A stretch of DNA of 64,000 bases from Mycobacterium yunnanensis (GCF_025823185.1 NZ_JACKVK010000013.1:411151-475150), one strand, 5' to 3'; shown: positions 25,537 to 35,110, counted from the first letter of the stretch. Notes: generated by a model from the letters alone, not told the origin. Made by a program: numbers and translations.

Positions 25537-26938
25537 ATGCCAACGGCGACAACCACTCTGAGCTCCAAAGAGCGTCTAGAGGTGTTGTTCGACGAGTTGG
25601 CTGAGCTGACCGGGCAGCGCAACGCGATCGACGGTCGCATCGTGGACATCGTCGCCGAAATCGACGGCGACGGGCTGTGGGGCAACACCGGGTGCCGGTC
25701 GATTTCCGCACTGGTCGCCTGGCGCACCGGAATCTCGCCCCACAACGCGCAGACCATCACCACCATTGCCGAGCGACGCTCCGAGTTCCCGTCCTGTACC
25801 GCGGCGTTGCGGGAGGGCCGCCTGTCCCTGGATCAGGTCGGGGTGATCGCCGAACGCGCCGGCGACGGATCCGACGAGCACTACGCCCAGTTGGCGTCGG
25901 TGGCCACGGTGACCCAGTTGCGCGTTGCGGGAGGGCCGCCTGTCCCTGGATCAGGTCGGGGTGATCGCCGAACGCGCCGGCGACGGATCCGACGAGCACT
26001 ACGCCCAGTTGGCGTCGGTGGCCACGGTGACCCAGTTGCGGACCGCCATCAAGCTCGAACCCCGCCCCGACGCCAAACCGTCCTGGGAGCCGGACCGGTC
26101 GATCACCACGACCGAGACCGCCACCCACACCACGTGGCGGATCCGGTTGCCCAAGGTGGAGGCCGCGAAGGTCGAGGCCGCGTTGGCCTCGCACCGCGAT
26201 GCGTTGGTCAACGACTGGAAGACCGCCCACGATAAGGACGGGGACAGCGGCCACGACGGTGATCGTCCTGCCGGTGACGTGACCGAGAGCTCGCCGGAGC
26301 AGGCGCCACCGTTCCCGACCACCGTGGACGCGTTCATGAGTTTGGTGGAGGCGGGGTGGGACGCCGATGTGGCGCGCCGCCCGCACGGGCAGCACACCAC
26401 CGTGGTGGTGCACCTCGACCCCGAGAAGCGTTCAGCGGAGTTGCATCTGGGGCCGATTCTCTCCGATGCCGACCGCCAGTACCTGCTCTGCGACGCGACG
26501 TGCGAAGTGTGGATGGAACGCCACGGACAACCGATCGGGGCGGGGCGGGCCACCCGCACCATCAGCCGACGACTCCGTCGCGTGTTGGAGCACCGCGACC
26601 GCTGCTGCGCAGTCCCAGGGTGTGGGGCCACCCGAGGGTTGCATGCCCACCACATTCGGCACTGGGAGGACGGTGGACCCACCGACCCGGACAACCTGAT
26701 CTTGCTCTGCCCGTTTCACCACCGGTTGCACCACACCGGCGGCATCACCATCAGCGGCACCGCCACTCAGTTGGTGGTCACCGACGCCGACGGAATGGAG
26801 CTGACCGGGGCGTCGCTGGCCAGGCCACCCACGACACCGCCACCCGCCGTCCCACCGTGCACCGGCCCACTCGGGGAACGCGCCGACTGGTGGTGGTACG
26901 ACCCTTGGGACCCGGAACGGCCCCGGCGGGCCGGTTGA
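25537..26938 (+). pseudogene. 13E12/DUF222-type HNH endonuclease gene, frameshifted by a tandem duplication
   Basis: The first frame (from ATG 25537) encodes the DUF222 N-terminus, with LEVLFDELAELTGQRNAIDG and ALVAWRTGISPHNAQTITT. It runs through copy 1 of a 118-bp duplication and then goes out of frame, ending at 26235. The second frame resumes in copy 2 at about 25925 and carries the rest, including the HNH domain CCAVPGCGATRGLHAHHIRH, WEDGGPTDPDNLILLCPFHH. Since 118 is not divisible by 3, the duplication breaks the gene; removing one copy restores a 427-residue protein. This family is multi-copy in mycobacteria and its function is unclear. The two halves could still be made separately, or one copy could be lost to revert the gene. 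Confidence 0.85.
25804..26040. repeat. 118-bp perfect tandem duplication
   Basis: Bases 25804-25921 and 25922-26039 are identical by eye, and the match extends one base further. The unit is 118 bp, which is 39 codons plus one base. Absence of any mismatch suggests a recent event or an assembly artefact. Confidence 0.9.
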
Positions 26939-26941
26939 TCG

Positions 26942-27772
26942 CTAGGTCGTGGCCAGCGGGGTGAACGCCTCGACGTAGACCGACACGGCGCACAACACGA
27001 TGACGATCGCGAAGGCCACGGCGTCAGCACGGGTCGGGCGCGACGGCAAAGCGGAGATCTGACCCGCGCCACCACGGGCGGTGATCGCGTCCCCCATCTC
27101 GTCGGCCCGGCGCAACGCCACGGTGACCGCCGCGGCCAGCAGGTCGACGATCTCGCGGTTGAAGCGGTGGCGCCGCTCCCTGGCGTTGGTCGCCGGGTCG
27201 CGCGGCCTGAGCTTGCGCGCGGCGAACAGCACGCGGAACTCGTCGATCAGCATCGGAAACGCCCGCAGCGCAAGCGCCAGCGTCACCGCGTAGTCGTCGA
27301 CCGGCAGGCGCAGCAGACGCAACGGTCGACCGATCTTGGACACCGCCGGGGCGATCTCGGCGACGTTGGTCGTCCACGAGACCAGCCCGCCGAGTCCCAA
27401 CAGCACGATCGACAGCACCGTGATCTGGAGGAACTTGAGCAGTCCGCCAAGCCCGAAGTCGACCGAGGCGACCACGACGTGCGGGCTGCCACCGGCGAAG
27501 GACGCCGTCAACGCACCAAGGAACAGCAGGAACCACAACCAGCGCGGGACCGACGGCAACACGCCCCGCGGAATGTGGGCGATCTTCGCCGTCACCAACA
27601 CGAAACCGCCGACCAACAGGATCGGTACCCACCCCGGATACCACGTCAGCAGCAGGCCGATGAACGCGACGACGAGAAGCTTGGTGCCCGCCCACAATTC
27701 GTGAATCGCGGTGCGCCCGGGCACCGGTCGCAGCAGCACGACCGGGCGGGGCTGACGCTGCGGGGCGCTCAT
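26942..27772 (-). CDS. ECF transporter transmembrane component (EcfT/CbiQ-like, Rv2325c type)
   Basis: A 276-residue polytopic membrane protein with about five hydrophobic segments, beginning after TAIHELWAGTKLLVVAFIG, which is typical of EcfT. The cytoplasmic coupling helices contain YAVTLALALRAFPMLIDEF, then RVLFAARKLRPRD and the ADEMGDAITARGG region with Ala-Arg-Gly. ATG 27772 overlaps the stop of the upstream ATPase gene by 4 nt. Together they make a complete energising module for uptake of a vitamin or metal. The substrate is unknown. Confidence 0.88.
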   Translation of the reverse strand: MSAPQRQPRPVVLLRPVPGRTAIHELWAGTKLLVVAFIGLLLTWYPGWVPILLVGGFVLVTAKIAHIPRGVLPSVPRWLWFLLFLGALTASFAGGSPHVVVASVDFGLGGLLKFLQITVLSIVLLGLGGLVSWTTNVAEIAPAVSKIGRPLRLLRLPVDDYAVTLALALRAFPMLIDEFRVLFAARKLRPRDPATNARERRHRFNREIVDLLAAAVTVALRRADEMGDAITARGGAGQISALPSRPTRADAVAFAIVIVLCAVSVYVEAFTPLATT

Positions 27773-29826
27773 CCGACCCCTCCTGCCGTCGTCGGGGTGG
27801 CCATCACGCCGCCGTCGAGCAGATGCAGCGTCCGCGGGCACAGTTCCTCGAGCCCAGAGAAGTCGTGCGAGATGACCACGACGGTCAGCCCCGCGTCGCG
27901 CCGCAGTGACGACAGAAGGCCCAGCAGCCCGCGCTGGCTGGCGGCGTCGAGCCCGGCGAGCGGCTCGTCGAGGATCAGCACCCGCGGCTTGCGGGCCAGC
28001 AGCCCCGCCAGCACCACCCGACGCATCTGTCCGCCGCTGAGTTGGTCGATGCGCCGCAGTCCGATCGCCGGATCGAGGCCGACCATCGCGAGTGCGGCGA
28101 CGATCTGCGAGTGGTCGTAGTAGTCCAGACCGGCGGCCGAGGCGATCTCCATGTCCACGCGGCCGCGCATCAGCTGCAACCGGGCCGCCTGGAACGAGAT
28201 GGCCACCGCGCCAACCTGTTCGGTCACGGGCTTGCCGTCGAGAAGACAGGTGCCCGTGGTGGGCGTGAGCAGCCCGGCCATGATCCAGGCCAACGTCGAC
28301 TTGCCGGACCCGTTCAGCCCGTGGATCAGGACGCCGTCACCCTCGTTGACCACGAGGTCGACGTTGCGCAGCGCCGTCGACGCCCACGGAGTGCCCAGTC
28401 CGTATTCGTGTCCGACACCGGTCAGCTCGAGCAGCGGCGATCCGCCGCGGCGGGTCTGCGGGCTGGTCGCATCGGGCGGCGACGAGGTGCTGACCATCTC
28501 CACGTTGTCGGCGCTGCCCCCGTTGCCCGTCAGGTCGATCACCCGGTCCGCCGACGCAGCCTCGTCGTTGTAGTGCGTGATGTGCACCAACGACATCCGG
28601 TGGTTCTTCGTCAGTCCCGACAGCACCTCGATGAGCCCCTCGCGCCCCTGCTGGTCGACCATGCTGGTGACTTCGTCGGCGATCAGCAGCGTCGGCTGAC
28701 GCGCCAGCGCCGCGGCCACCGCGAGTCGCTGCAGCTCGCCGCCGGACAGATTGCCGGTGTCGCGTTCGGCCAGTCCGTCGAGTCCCACTTCGGCGAGCAA
28801 CCGGTCGACGTCGGTCTGGGTGCCCGGGGGCAGTCCGAACACCACGTCGTCGGCGACCCGACTGCCCAATACCTGACTCTCGGGATGCTGCATCACCACC
28901 GCGGTGCCTCCGACCTTGCCGAGTCCGACGGCACCGGGGCGCTCGACGCGACCCGCCGTGGGCTCGCGGCCCGACAGCACCAGCATGAGCGTCGTCTTGC
29001 CGGACCCGTTGGGCCCGGTGACGGCGACGTGCTCACCCTCGCCGATGGTCAGGGACACGGGACCGAGGGCATCCTGGGCCGCGCCGTCGTATCGGAAGCG
29101 GACGTCGCGGAACTCCGCGGGCACCGGGCCGACGGGTTCGGTGGAGCCGTCGGAGTCGAGCTTGTGGACGTCGGGCACGCCGGACAACCGCGAGAGCACC
29201 CGGGAGAGCGCCCACCATCCGATGAGGGTGACCGATCCGATGCTGAGGATGCTGGATCCGATGATCAGGACGGGCCAGTAGCTCAGCACCGTGCCGAAGC
29301 CGTCGCGCAGTTGTTGAGCGGCCCGCTCCATGCCCGAGATGCGGTCGAGCACCGCGGCGATGCCGTTCATGTTGGCAGTAACCGAGGCGAAGATGAGGTC
29401 GCGGATGCGCGAGAACGCCAGCAGGAAGCCGACGCCCACCACGCCGAACGCCGCACCGGCGACGACCGCCGAGACCGTGATCGTCGGCAGTCCGCGACCG
29501 CGGCGTTTGACGATGCCGACCAGGCCGCCGATGTAGGCGCAGTTGACGACCGTCATCAAACCGCCGAACCCGGCGATCAGGAACGCGATGGTGCCCCCGG
29601 CGACCGTCGCGGCGACCAGCACCCGGAATCGGTGGCGGTACGCGAGCAGACCCATGGGCACCGTGCCCAGCACCGAGAGGCCCGCGGCGAACGGGACGAC
29701 GACGGCGATGATGGCCGTGGCAGCGCAGAGGGCGGCCATGATCGCGGCGTGCGCGAGCTCGTCGGGCTTCATCGAGCCAGCTCGCCGAGGTGCGCCGCCG
29801 CCGGTCGCTCTGCCGGTCTTGGCCAT
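27769..29826 (-). CDS. ECF transporter: membrane domain fused to two ABC ATPases (Rv2326c type)
   Basis: A 685-residue fusion. Residues 20-230 hold about six hydrophobic segments, resembling a substrate-binding S component or DUF2232-like domain. ATPase 1 follows with Walker A TGPNGSGKTT, signature LSGGELQRLAVAAALARQP and Walker B LLIADEVTSM; the usual catalytic Glu is present after Asp. ATPase 2 has HGLNGSGKSTL, LSGGQMRRVVLAGLLARKP and VLILDEPLAGLD. Thus S-like, EcfA and EcfA' parts are in one chain, with EcfT encoded next to it. ATG 29826 is used. It is divergent from a MarR gene across a palindromic site. Confidence 0.9.
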   Translation of the reverse strand: MAKTGRATGGGAPRRAGSMKPDELAHAAIMAALCAATAIIAVVVPFAAGLSVLGTVPMGLLAYRHRFRVLVAATVAGGTIAFLIAGFGGLMTVVNCAYIGGLVGIVKRRGRGLPTITVSAVVAGAAFGVVGVGFLLAFSRIRDLIFASVTANMNGIAAVLDRISGMERAAQQLRDGFGTVLSYWPVLIIGSSILSIGSVTLIGWWALSRVLSRLSGVPDVHKLDSDGSTEPVGPVPAEFRDVRFRYDGAAQDALGPVSLTIGEGEHVAVTGPNGSGKTTLMLVLSGREPTAGRVERPGAVGLGKVGGTAVVMQHPESQVLGSRVADDVVFGLPPGTQTDVDRLLAEVGLDGLAERDTGNLSGGELQRLAVAAALARQPTLLIADEVTSMVDQQGREGLIEVLSGLTKNHRMSLVHITHYNDEAASADRVIDLTGNGGSADNVEMVSTSSPPDATSPQTRRGGSPLLELTGVGHEYGLGTPWASTALRNVDLVVNEGDGVLIHGLNGSGKSTLAWIMAGLLTPTTGTCLLDGKPVTEQVGAVAISFQAARLQLMRGRVDMEIASAAGLDYYDHSQIVAALAMVGLDPAIGLRRIDQLSGGQMRRVVLAGLLARKPRVLILDEPLAGLDAASQRGLLGLLSSLRRDAGLTVVVISHDFSGLEELCPRTLHLLDGGVMATPTTAGGVG

Positions 29827-29903
29827 TGCACGATTCTGCCAGCTGTCGGCCAAGAGCAATCTCAGCGGCCCACGAGCAGCGCCACGATCCGCCCACCACG
29901 GTC

Positions 29904-29922
29904 TACATAGAGTTTCTATGTA
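29904..29922. promoter_or_regulatory. MarR-type operator (perfect palindrome)
   Basis: TACATAGA-GTT-TCTATGTA is a perfect 8-bp inverted repeat with a 3-bp centre. It ends 11 nt before the MarR gene start and lies between that gene and the divergent ECF operon. Size and position fit autorepression by the MarR protein. Confidence 0.65.
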
Positions 29923-29933
29923 AACTGGGCGTC

Positions 29934-30392
29934 ATGTCACAGCGCTCCGCCACGCACGACACCGCTGACACCACGCTCTCCGCGGACCTGCTGTCGGTCG
30001 TCGCCCGCCTCAACCGCCTCGCCACCCGACGCGTGAAACTTCAACTTCCCTTCGCCCAGGCCCGGCTGCTGTCCACGATCGAAGACCAGGGCGCAGCGCG
30101 CATCTCCGATCTCGCCGCGTTCGACCACTGCTCGCAGCCCACCATGACCACCCAGGTCCGCCGCCTCGAGGAGGCTGCGCTGGTGTCTCGCGTGACCGAT
30201 CCGGCCGACGCTCGCGCCGTGCTGATCAGCATCACCGCCAAGGGGCGGCAGGTCCTAGCCCGGGTGCGCGCCGATCGCGCCGCCGCCGTGGACCCCTACC
30301 TCGAACGGCTCACCCCTGCCGAACGAGAGACCCTGGGCGACGCGGTCGACGTCATGCGCACGATCCTCGCCAACGCCCAACAGTCCGACTGA
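29934..30392 (+). CDS. MarR-family transcriptional regulator
   Basis: A 152-residue winged helix regulator. Visible parts are the N-terminal dimer helix, LSTIEDQGAARISDLAAFDH, the recognition helix SQPTMTTQVRRLEEAALVSR and the wing VTDPADARAVLISITAKGR. ATG 29934 is chosen because the upstream open frame crosses the operator. The MFS transporter gene begins 27 nt after its stop, so the pair looks like a MarR-controlled efflux unit, with a perfect palindrome just upstream as likely operator. It occupies the place of Rv2327, but I am not sure that it is the ortholog. Confidence 0.88.
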   Translation: MSQRSATHDTADTTLSADLLSVVARLNRLATRRVKLQLPFAQARLLSTIEDQGAARISDLAAFDHCSQPTMTTQVRRLEEAALVSRVTDPADARAVLISITAKGRQVLARVRADRAAAVDPYLERLTPAERETLGDAVDVMRTILANAQQSD

Positions 30393-30419
30393 CCCCAACC
30401 AGAACAGGAGCTGCCGCCC

Positions 30420-31622
30420 ATGTGGCGTCAACCCAAGGCCGTCTGGGCCGTTGCCTTTGCCTCCGTCGTGGCGTTCATGGGCATCGGCCTCGTCGACCCA
30501 ATCCTCAAGCCCATCGCCGACAACCTGAACGCGACCCCGTCGCAAGTGTCGTTGCTGTTCACCAGCTACATGGCCGTCATGGGCGTCGCAATGCTGATCA
30601 CCGGTGTGGTGTCGAGCCGCATCGGACCCAAGCGCACCTTGCTGATCGGGCTGCTCGTCATCATCGCCGGCGCCGGTCTGGCGGGCCTGTCCGACACCGT
30701 CTCGGGCATCGTCGGCTGGCGCGCACTCTGGGGCCTGGGCAATGCCCTGTTCATCGCCACCGCCCTGGCCACGATCGTCAACTCCGCCCGCGGCTCGGTC
30801 GCCCAGGCGATCATCCTCTACGAGGCCGCCCTCGGCCTCGGCATCGCCGTCGGCCCCCTGGTCGGCGGTGTGCTCGGCTCGATCTCGTGGCGCGGACCGT
30901 TCTTCGGGGTGTCGGCCCTGATGGCCGTGGCCTTCGTGGTGACCGCGTTCCTGCTCCCCGCGACACCACGCGCCAAGCGCGCCACCAGCCTGGCCGACCC
31001 GCTGCGCGCGCTGCGGCATCGCGGCCTGCTTGGCGTGGGAATCACGGCCCTGCTGTACAACTTCGGGTTCTTCACCCTGCTCGCCTTCACGCCGTTTCCA
31101 CTAGACATGACGGCCCACGAGATCGGGCTCATCTTCTTCGGCTGGGGTCTGGCGCTGGCCTTCACCTCCGTCGTCGTCGCGCCGCGGCTGCAGCACCGCT
31201 TCGGCACCGTGCGCGTGCTCGTCCTGAACCTGGTGGCCTTCTCGGCGCTGCTGGCCGTGATGGCCGTCGTCACCGACGCCAAGCCGGCCCTGGCCACGTG
31301 CGTCGTGGTGGCTGGTCTGTTCATCGGCGTGAACAACACGTTGATCACCGAGACGGTCATGAAGGCGGCCCCCATAGAGCGTGGGGTGGCGTCAGCCGCC
31401 TACAGCTTCCTGCGGTTCGGCGGGGCGGCGGTCGCGCCGTGGCTGGCGGGCGTGCTCGGCGAGACGTTCGGCGCCCACGTGCCGTTCTGGGTGGGCGCGG
31501 CCGCCGTCATGCTGGGGGCAGGGGTGCTGGTGCTGACCCGCGGGCACCTGCGCCACCTCGACGACGACGAGGAAGAACTGGCCGACGAGGCCGCCGCGAT
31601 CACCGTCGGCAGCGACAGCTGA
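30420..31622 (+). CDS. MFS efflux transporter
   Basis: A 400-residue major facilitator protein with twelve hydrophobic segments. The first helix is AVWAVAFASVVAFMGIGLVD. The loop 2-3 motif A region is SSRIGPKRTLLIGLLVIIAG, and GRALWGLG-like and GLGIAVGPLVGGVLG blocks follow. These features fit drug:H+ antiporters. The C-terminus is acidic (DDDEEELADE). An AGGAG ribosome site lies before ATG 30420. It is co-transcribed with the MarR gene, so the substrate is probably also the MarR ligand, for example an antibiotic or phenolic compound. Confidence 0.88.
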   Translation: MWRQPKAVWAVAFASVVAFMGIGLVDPILKPIADNLNATPSQVSLLFTSYMAVMGVAMLITGVVSSRIGPKRTLLIGLLVIIAGAGLAGLSDTVSGIVGWRALWGLGNALFIATALATIVNSARGSVAQAIILYEAALGLGIAVGPLVGGVLGSISWRGPFFGVSALMAVAFVVTAFLLPATPRAKRATSLADPLRALRHRGLLGVGITALLYNFGFFTLLAFTPFPLDMTAHEIGLIFFGWGLALAFTSVVVAPRLQHRFGTVRVLVLNLVAFSALLAVMAVVTDAKPALATCVVVAGLFIGVNNTLITETVMKAAPIERGVASAAYSFLRFGGAAVAPWLAGVLGETFGAHVPFWVGAAAVMLGAGVLVLTRGHLRHLDDDEEELADEAAAITVGSDS

Positions 31623-31679
31623 CCCGTTCGGGGCCGGAACCACGGCACGGACGGCGTCGGCCAGGGAGACTTGTCCCCC

Positions 31680-32309
31680 ATGACGTGGTTGAGCGCCCTC
31701 GCAACCGTTCTCGTTCCCGTGGTCTCGGTGCTCTCGACGGCCACCGTGGCGATCTGGACCAAGCGCATCGACGTGAAGAGCAAGCGCGACGACCGCGAGC
31801 ACGCGCTGCGCATGGACTTCGAACAGCGTGCGGGCGAGGAGAAGAAGATCGCCCTCAAGACTCTCCTCGCGGCGACCATGCGCGTCAGGCGGGGCGCCGA
31901 GCCGCTCGTCGGCGCGCAGCAGACCGTCGCGCAACGCCGCGCCGAGGCCATCGAGGAGTTGTACGCGTTCCGCGGCAGGCTCGGTCTGGACGACGGCGTC
32001 GCGGAGGTGCTGATCTATGCCGCAGAGCCCGTTCGCGAACTCACCGAGCAGCTGCTCGACGAATGGGACCGGCAGTTCCGCGACCACGGATATTCGTTGG
32101 CACAGCTGGACACGTGCAAGCAGCAGCTCAGCACCCCGTGCGACGACCAGGCGGCGTGGACAGCCCTCAAGGAGGAAGAGGCGTCGTGGCTGCGGCGGCT
32201 CGGCGAGGAATCCGACCTCGACGTCGACGCGCTGCTGGCGCTGTGCGACCGCACGACCGCCGCCGCCCGCAAGGATCTTCGCGGCGGCTACGGCGTGGAG
32301 ATCGACTGA
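31680..32309 (+). CDS. Hypothetical protein with N-terminal membrane helix, 209 aa
   Basis: I do not recognise a family. Residues 3-25 form one hydrophobic helix, followed by a charged, mostly helical region: EQRAGEEKKIALKTLLAATM and later RAEAIEELYAFRGRLGLDDG. The C-terminus is acidic. ATG 31680 is used; a TTG at 31671 lies closer to the AGGGAG site at 31662-31667 but is too close for normal spacing. It ends 8 nt before the stop of the convergent VIT-family gene. It probably sits in the membrane with a cytoplasmic domain. Confidence 0.6.
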   Translation: MTWLSALATVLVPVVSVLSTATVAIWTKRIDVKSKRDDREHALRMDFEQRAGEEKKIALKTLLAATMRVRRGAEPLVGAQQTVAQRRAEAIEELYAFRGRLGLDDGVAEVLIYAAEPVRELTEQLLDEWDRQFRDHGYSLAQLDTCKQQLSTPCDDQAAWTALKEEEASWLRRLGEESDLDVDALLALCDRTTAAARKDLRGGYGVEID

Positions 32310-32316
32310 GCCGCCC

Positions 32317-33048
32317 CTACCCGACCGCCGTGCCGATGAGGTGGCCGACCAGATAGGTCGCCGCGATCGCGATCGCACCAAAGGCCAACTGCCGCAACGA
32401 TCCCAGCCACGGCGCCTTCTTGGTGACGCGGGCGGCCACCCCACCGACCACCAGCAGGCCGACCCCGCCGCAGGCCAAGCCGAGCCACAGCGACGAGTAG
32501 CCAAGCAGGTACGGGATCAACGGGATCACCGCACCGACGGCGAACATGACGAACGACGACGCGGCCGCCACCCACGGCGACGGCTTCTCGTCGGGGTTGA
32601 CGCCGAGCTCCTGAACCAGGTGAAAGTTCAACGCCCGCGTCTCGTCTCGGTGGATCTCGTCGGAGGCCTTGGTGGCGGTGTCGACGCTCATGCCCATGTC
32701 CGTCAGCATCCCCACCAATTCGGCCCGCTCGAGGTCGGGATACTTGCGGAAGCTGCGGCGCTCCACCCGAACCTCGGACTCGACTTGCTCGTTGGCCGTG
32801 GTGACCGAGGTGAACTCACCGAGTGCCATCGAGAACGATCCGGCCAGCAGACCGGCCACCCCGGCGAGGACCACGGCGTGCGTGCTGGCGCTGGCTGCGA
32901 CGCCCGCGATCAGCGCCGTGTTGCTGACGAGCCCGTCCATCGCGCCAAACGTGGCGGCGCGCAGCCATCCCCCCGTGACGTCGGCATGCCGGTGGTCGAA
33001 GTCGTGGGGCGTTCCCGGCACTGGCGGCACGGCGTCCGAAGCGGTCAT
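32317..33048 (-). CDS. VIT1/CCC1-family transporter (DUF125)
   Basis: A 243-residue membrane protein of the vacuolar iron/manganese transporter family. RAATFGAMDGLVSNTALIAG is the signature first helix, and SFSMALGEFTSVTTANEQVE carries the conserved Gly/Met/Glu residues of the ion path. A cytoplasmic helical region (ESEVRVERRSFRKYPDLERA) precedes three more helices. Plant and yeast members are H+-driven Fe2+/Mn2+ exporters, and a role in metal detoxification is likely. The gene is divergent from the acyl-CoA oxidase. Confidence 0.88.
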   Translation of the reverse strand: MTASDAVPPVPGTPHDFDHRHADVTGGWLRAATFGAMDGLVSNTALIAGVAASASTHAVVLAGVAGLLAGSFSMALGEFTSVTTANEQVESEVRVERRSFRKYPDLERAELVGMLTDMGMSVDTATKASDEIHRDETRALNFHLVQELGVNPDEKPSPWVAAASSFVMFAVGAVIPLIPYLLGYSSLWLGLACGGVGLLVVGGVAARVTKKAPWLGSLRQLAFGAIAIAATYLVGHLIGTAVG

Positions 33049-33151
33049 GTCGACGATTCAACGCCACGCGGGCGGGCCGGTTTCGATGAGGATGGCCTGG
33101 GTTTGCCACATCACAGTTTCACGACGGGTTTCGAGGGATAACGTGGCCACC

Positions 33152-35098
33152 ATGACCACCACTGCGGATCACCTTCGTAACTCACTCGACGGTCGTTGGC
33201 GCGACATGAAGAACCGGATGCGCCAAGAACTGGCGTCGGAGGTCTTCAAGCCGCACTACACCCCCAACACGGTGATCGCCCGCACGAAGGTCACCGAGCA
33301 GATGCGCATCATGGCCGCCAACGGTGCGGCCGAGGACGGCTTCAAGAAGGAGCACGGCGGCAACGGCGACGTCGGCGCCGCGGTGACGCAGATCGAGATG
33401 CTGGCGATGTCGGACCTGTCGCTGATGGTCAAGGCCGGCGTGCAGTGGGGCCTCTTCGGCGGTGCGATCGAGAACCTCGGCACCAAGCGCCATCACGACG
33501 CCTACGTGCGCAAGCTCATCGACCTGGAGCTGCTGGGCTGCTTCGCGATGACCGAGACCGGTCACGGCAGCGACGTCCAAGCCCTGGAGACCACGGGAAC
33601 CTACGATCCCGAGACCCAGGAGTTCGTCATCGACTCGCCCACCCCTTCGTCGCGCAAGGACTACATCGGCGGCGCGGCCAACACCGCGCGGGTGGCGGCG
33701 GTGTTCGCCCAGTTGATCACCAAGGGCGAGGGCCACGGCGTGCACTGCTTCGTCGTGCCGATCCGCGACGACGAGGGCAACGACCTGCCGGGTGTGACGA
33801 CCTCGGACTGCCAGTACAAGGGCGGCCTACCCGGCGTCGACAACGGCCGCATCCAGTTCGACCAGGTGCGCATCCCGCGAGAGAACCTGCTCAACAAGTA
33901 CGCCGACGTGGCCGAGGACGGCACCTACAGCTCGCCGATCGAGAATCCGGGCCGACGCTTCTTCACGATGCTCGGCACCCTGATTCGCGGCCGGGTCACC
34001 GTCGGCGGCAGCGCCGGCGCCGCGGCCCGGGTGGCCCTCGACATTGCGACGCGATATGCGTTGCAGCGCAGGCAGTTCGAGGCGCCCGGCGCCGACGACG
34101 AAGTGCTCGTCATGGACTACCTGGTGCACCAGCGTCGGCTGTTCCCGCTGATCGCCAAGTCCTACGCCCTGCAGTTCGCCCAGAACGAGTTGGTGGCCAA
34201 GTGTCACGAGCTGCAGACCTCCGACGACCCCGACGCCGAGGAGCAGCGCGAGCTGGAATCCCGCGCCGCCGGGCTCAAGGCCGCCAACACCTGGCACGCC
34301 ACCCGCGCCATTCAGGAGGCGCGCGAAGCGTGCGGCGGCGCAGGCTATCTGGCCGAGAACCGACTGATCGCGCTGAAGGCCGACACCGACGTGTTCACCA
34401 CCTTCGAGGGCGACAACCACGTGCTGACCCAGCTGGTCGCCAAGGAACTGCTGACCGCCTACGCCGACGACGTCAAGGGCATGAGCCCCGCACAGTGGGT
34501 GCGGTTCGCGGCGAACTTCGCCGGCGAGCGGGTGCTCAAGCGCACCGCGGCACAGACCATCATGCAGACGATCGTCGACACGCGCCAGGACAACGAGGAG
34601 GAGGGCTCGTTGTTCAACCGGGGCACGCAGGTCAAGATGTTCGAGGATCGCGAGGAGTACATGATCGCGTCCGTGGCGCGGCGCCTCCAGGGCAAGTCCA
34701 AGGAGATGTCGCCGTTCGACGCGTTCAACTCCGTTCAGGACCACGTGCTGCACGCCGCCAAGGCGCACATCGACAGGATCATCTTGGAGGCGTTCGTCGC
34801 AGGCATAGACACGTGTGAGGACGACGAGGCCCGCGACATCCTCGGCATGGTCTGCGACCTCTACGCGCTGTCGGTGATCGAGGACGACAAGGCATGGTTC
34901 ATCGAGCACCGGTTCCTGTCGACGGAGCGCTCCAAGGCCGTCACGCGAGGCATCAACGACCGGTGCCGCAAGCTGCGACCGCACGCCGAGCTGTTGGTCG
35001 AGGGGTTCGGGATTCCCGAGCAGCTGCGCTACGCCGAGATGTTGCACCCGGAGCACATCCCCGACGCCGACGAGCATCAGGAGCAAAACGCGGAGTGA
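33152..35098 (+). CDS. Acyl-CoA oxidase/dehydrogenase family flavoprotein
   Basis: A 648-residue FAD enzyme of the acyl-CoA oxidase type, longer than ordinary acyl-CoA dehydrogenases. The central beta domain has LLGCFAMTETGHGSDVQALE, which contacts FAD. The C-terminal helical region has EACGGAGYLAENRLIALKAD and the oxidase-like TTFEGDNHVLTQLVAKELL. Oxidation of fatty or sterol-side-chain acyl-CoA is the expected role, in the cytoplasm. ATG 33152 is used; GTG 33143 is in frame. The gene stands alone, with tRNA-Asn convergent just beyond it. Confidence 0.85.
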   Translation: MTTTADHLRNSLDGRWRDMKNRMRQELASEVFKPHYTPNTVIARTKVTEQMRIMAANGAAEDGFKKEHGGNGDVGAAVTQIEMLAMSDLSLMVKAGVQWGLFGGAIENLGTKRHHDAYVRKLIDLELLGCFAMTETGHGSDVQALETTGTYDPETQEFVIDSPTPSSRKDYIGGAANTARVAAVFAQLITKGEGHGVHCFVVPIRDDEGNDLPGVTTSDCQYKGGLPGVDNGRIQFDQVRIPRENLLNKYADVAEDGTYSSPIENPGRRFFTMLGTLIRGRVTVGGSAGAAARVALDIATRYALQRRQFEAPGADDEVLVMDYLVHQRRLFPLIAKSYALQFAQNELVAKCHELQTSDDPDAEEQRELESRAAGLKAANTWHATRAIQEAREACGGAGYLAENRLIALKADTDVFTTFEGDNHVLTQLVAKELLTAYADDVKGMSPAQWVRFAANFAGERVLKRTAAQTIMQTIVDTRQDNEEEGSLFNRGTQVKMFEDREEYMIASVARRLQGKSKEMSPFDAFNSVQDHVLHAAKAHIDRIILEAFVAGIDTCEDDEARDILGMVCDLYALSVIEDDKAWFIEHRFLSTERSKAVTRGINDRCRKLRPHAELLVEGFGIPEQLRYAEMLHPEHIPDADEHQEQNAE

Positions 35099-35110
35099 CG
35101 CCGGTTGAAG

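Noticed and set aside
28042..29910. 622-codon plus-strand open frame
   Set aside because: It is a GC-rich shadow of the ECF fusion gene, whose two ABC ATPases are unmistakable.
30422..32356. 644-codon open frame overlapping the MFS gene
   Set aside because: Arginine-rich shadow frame; the MFS and downstream hypothetical frames have real protein features.
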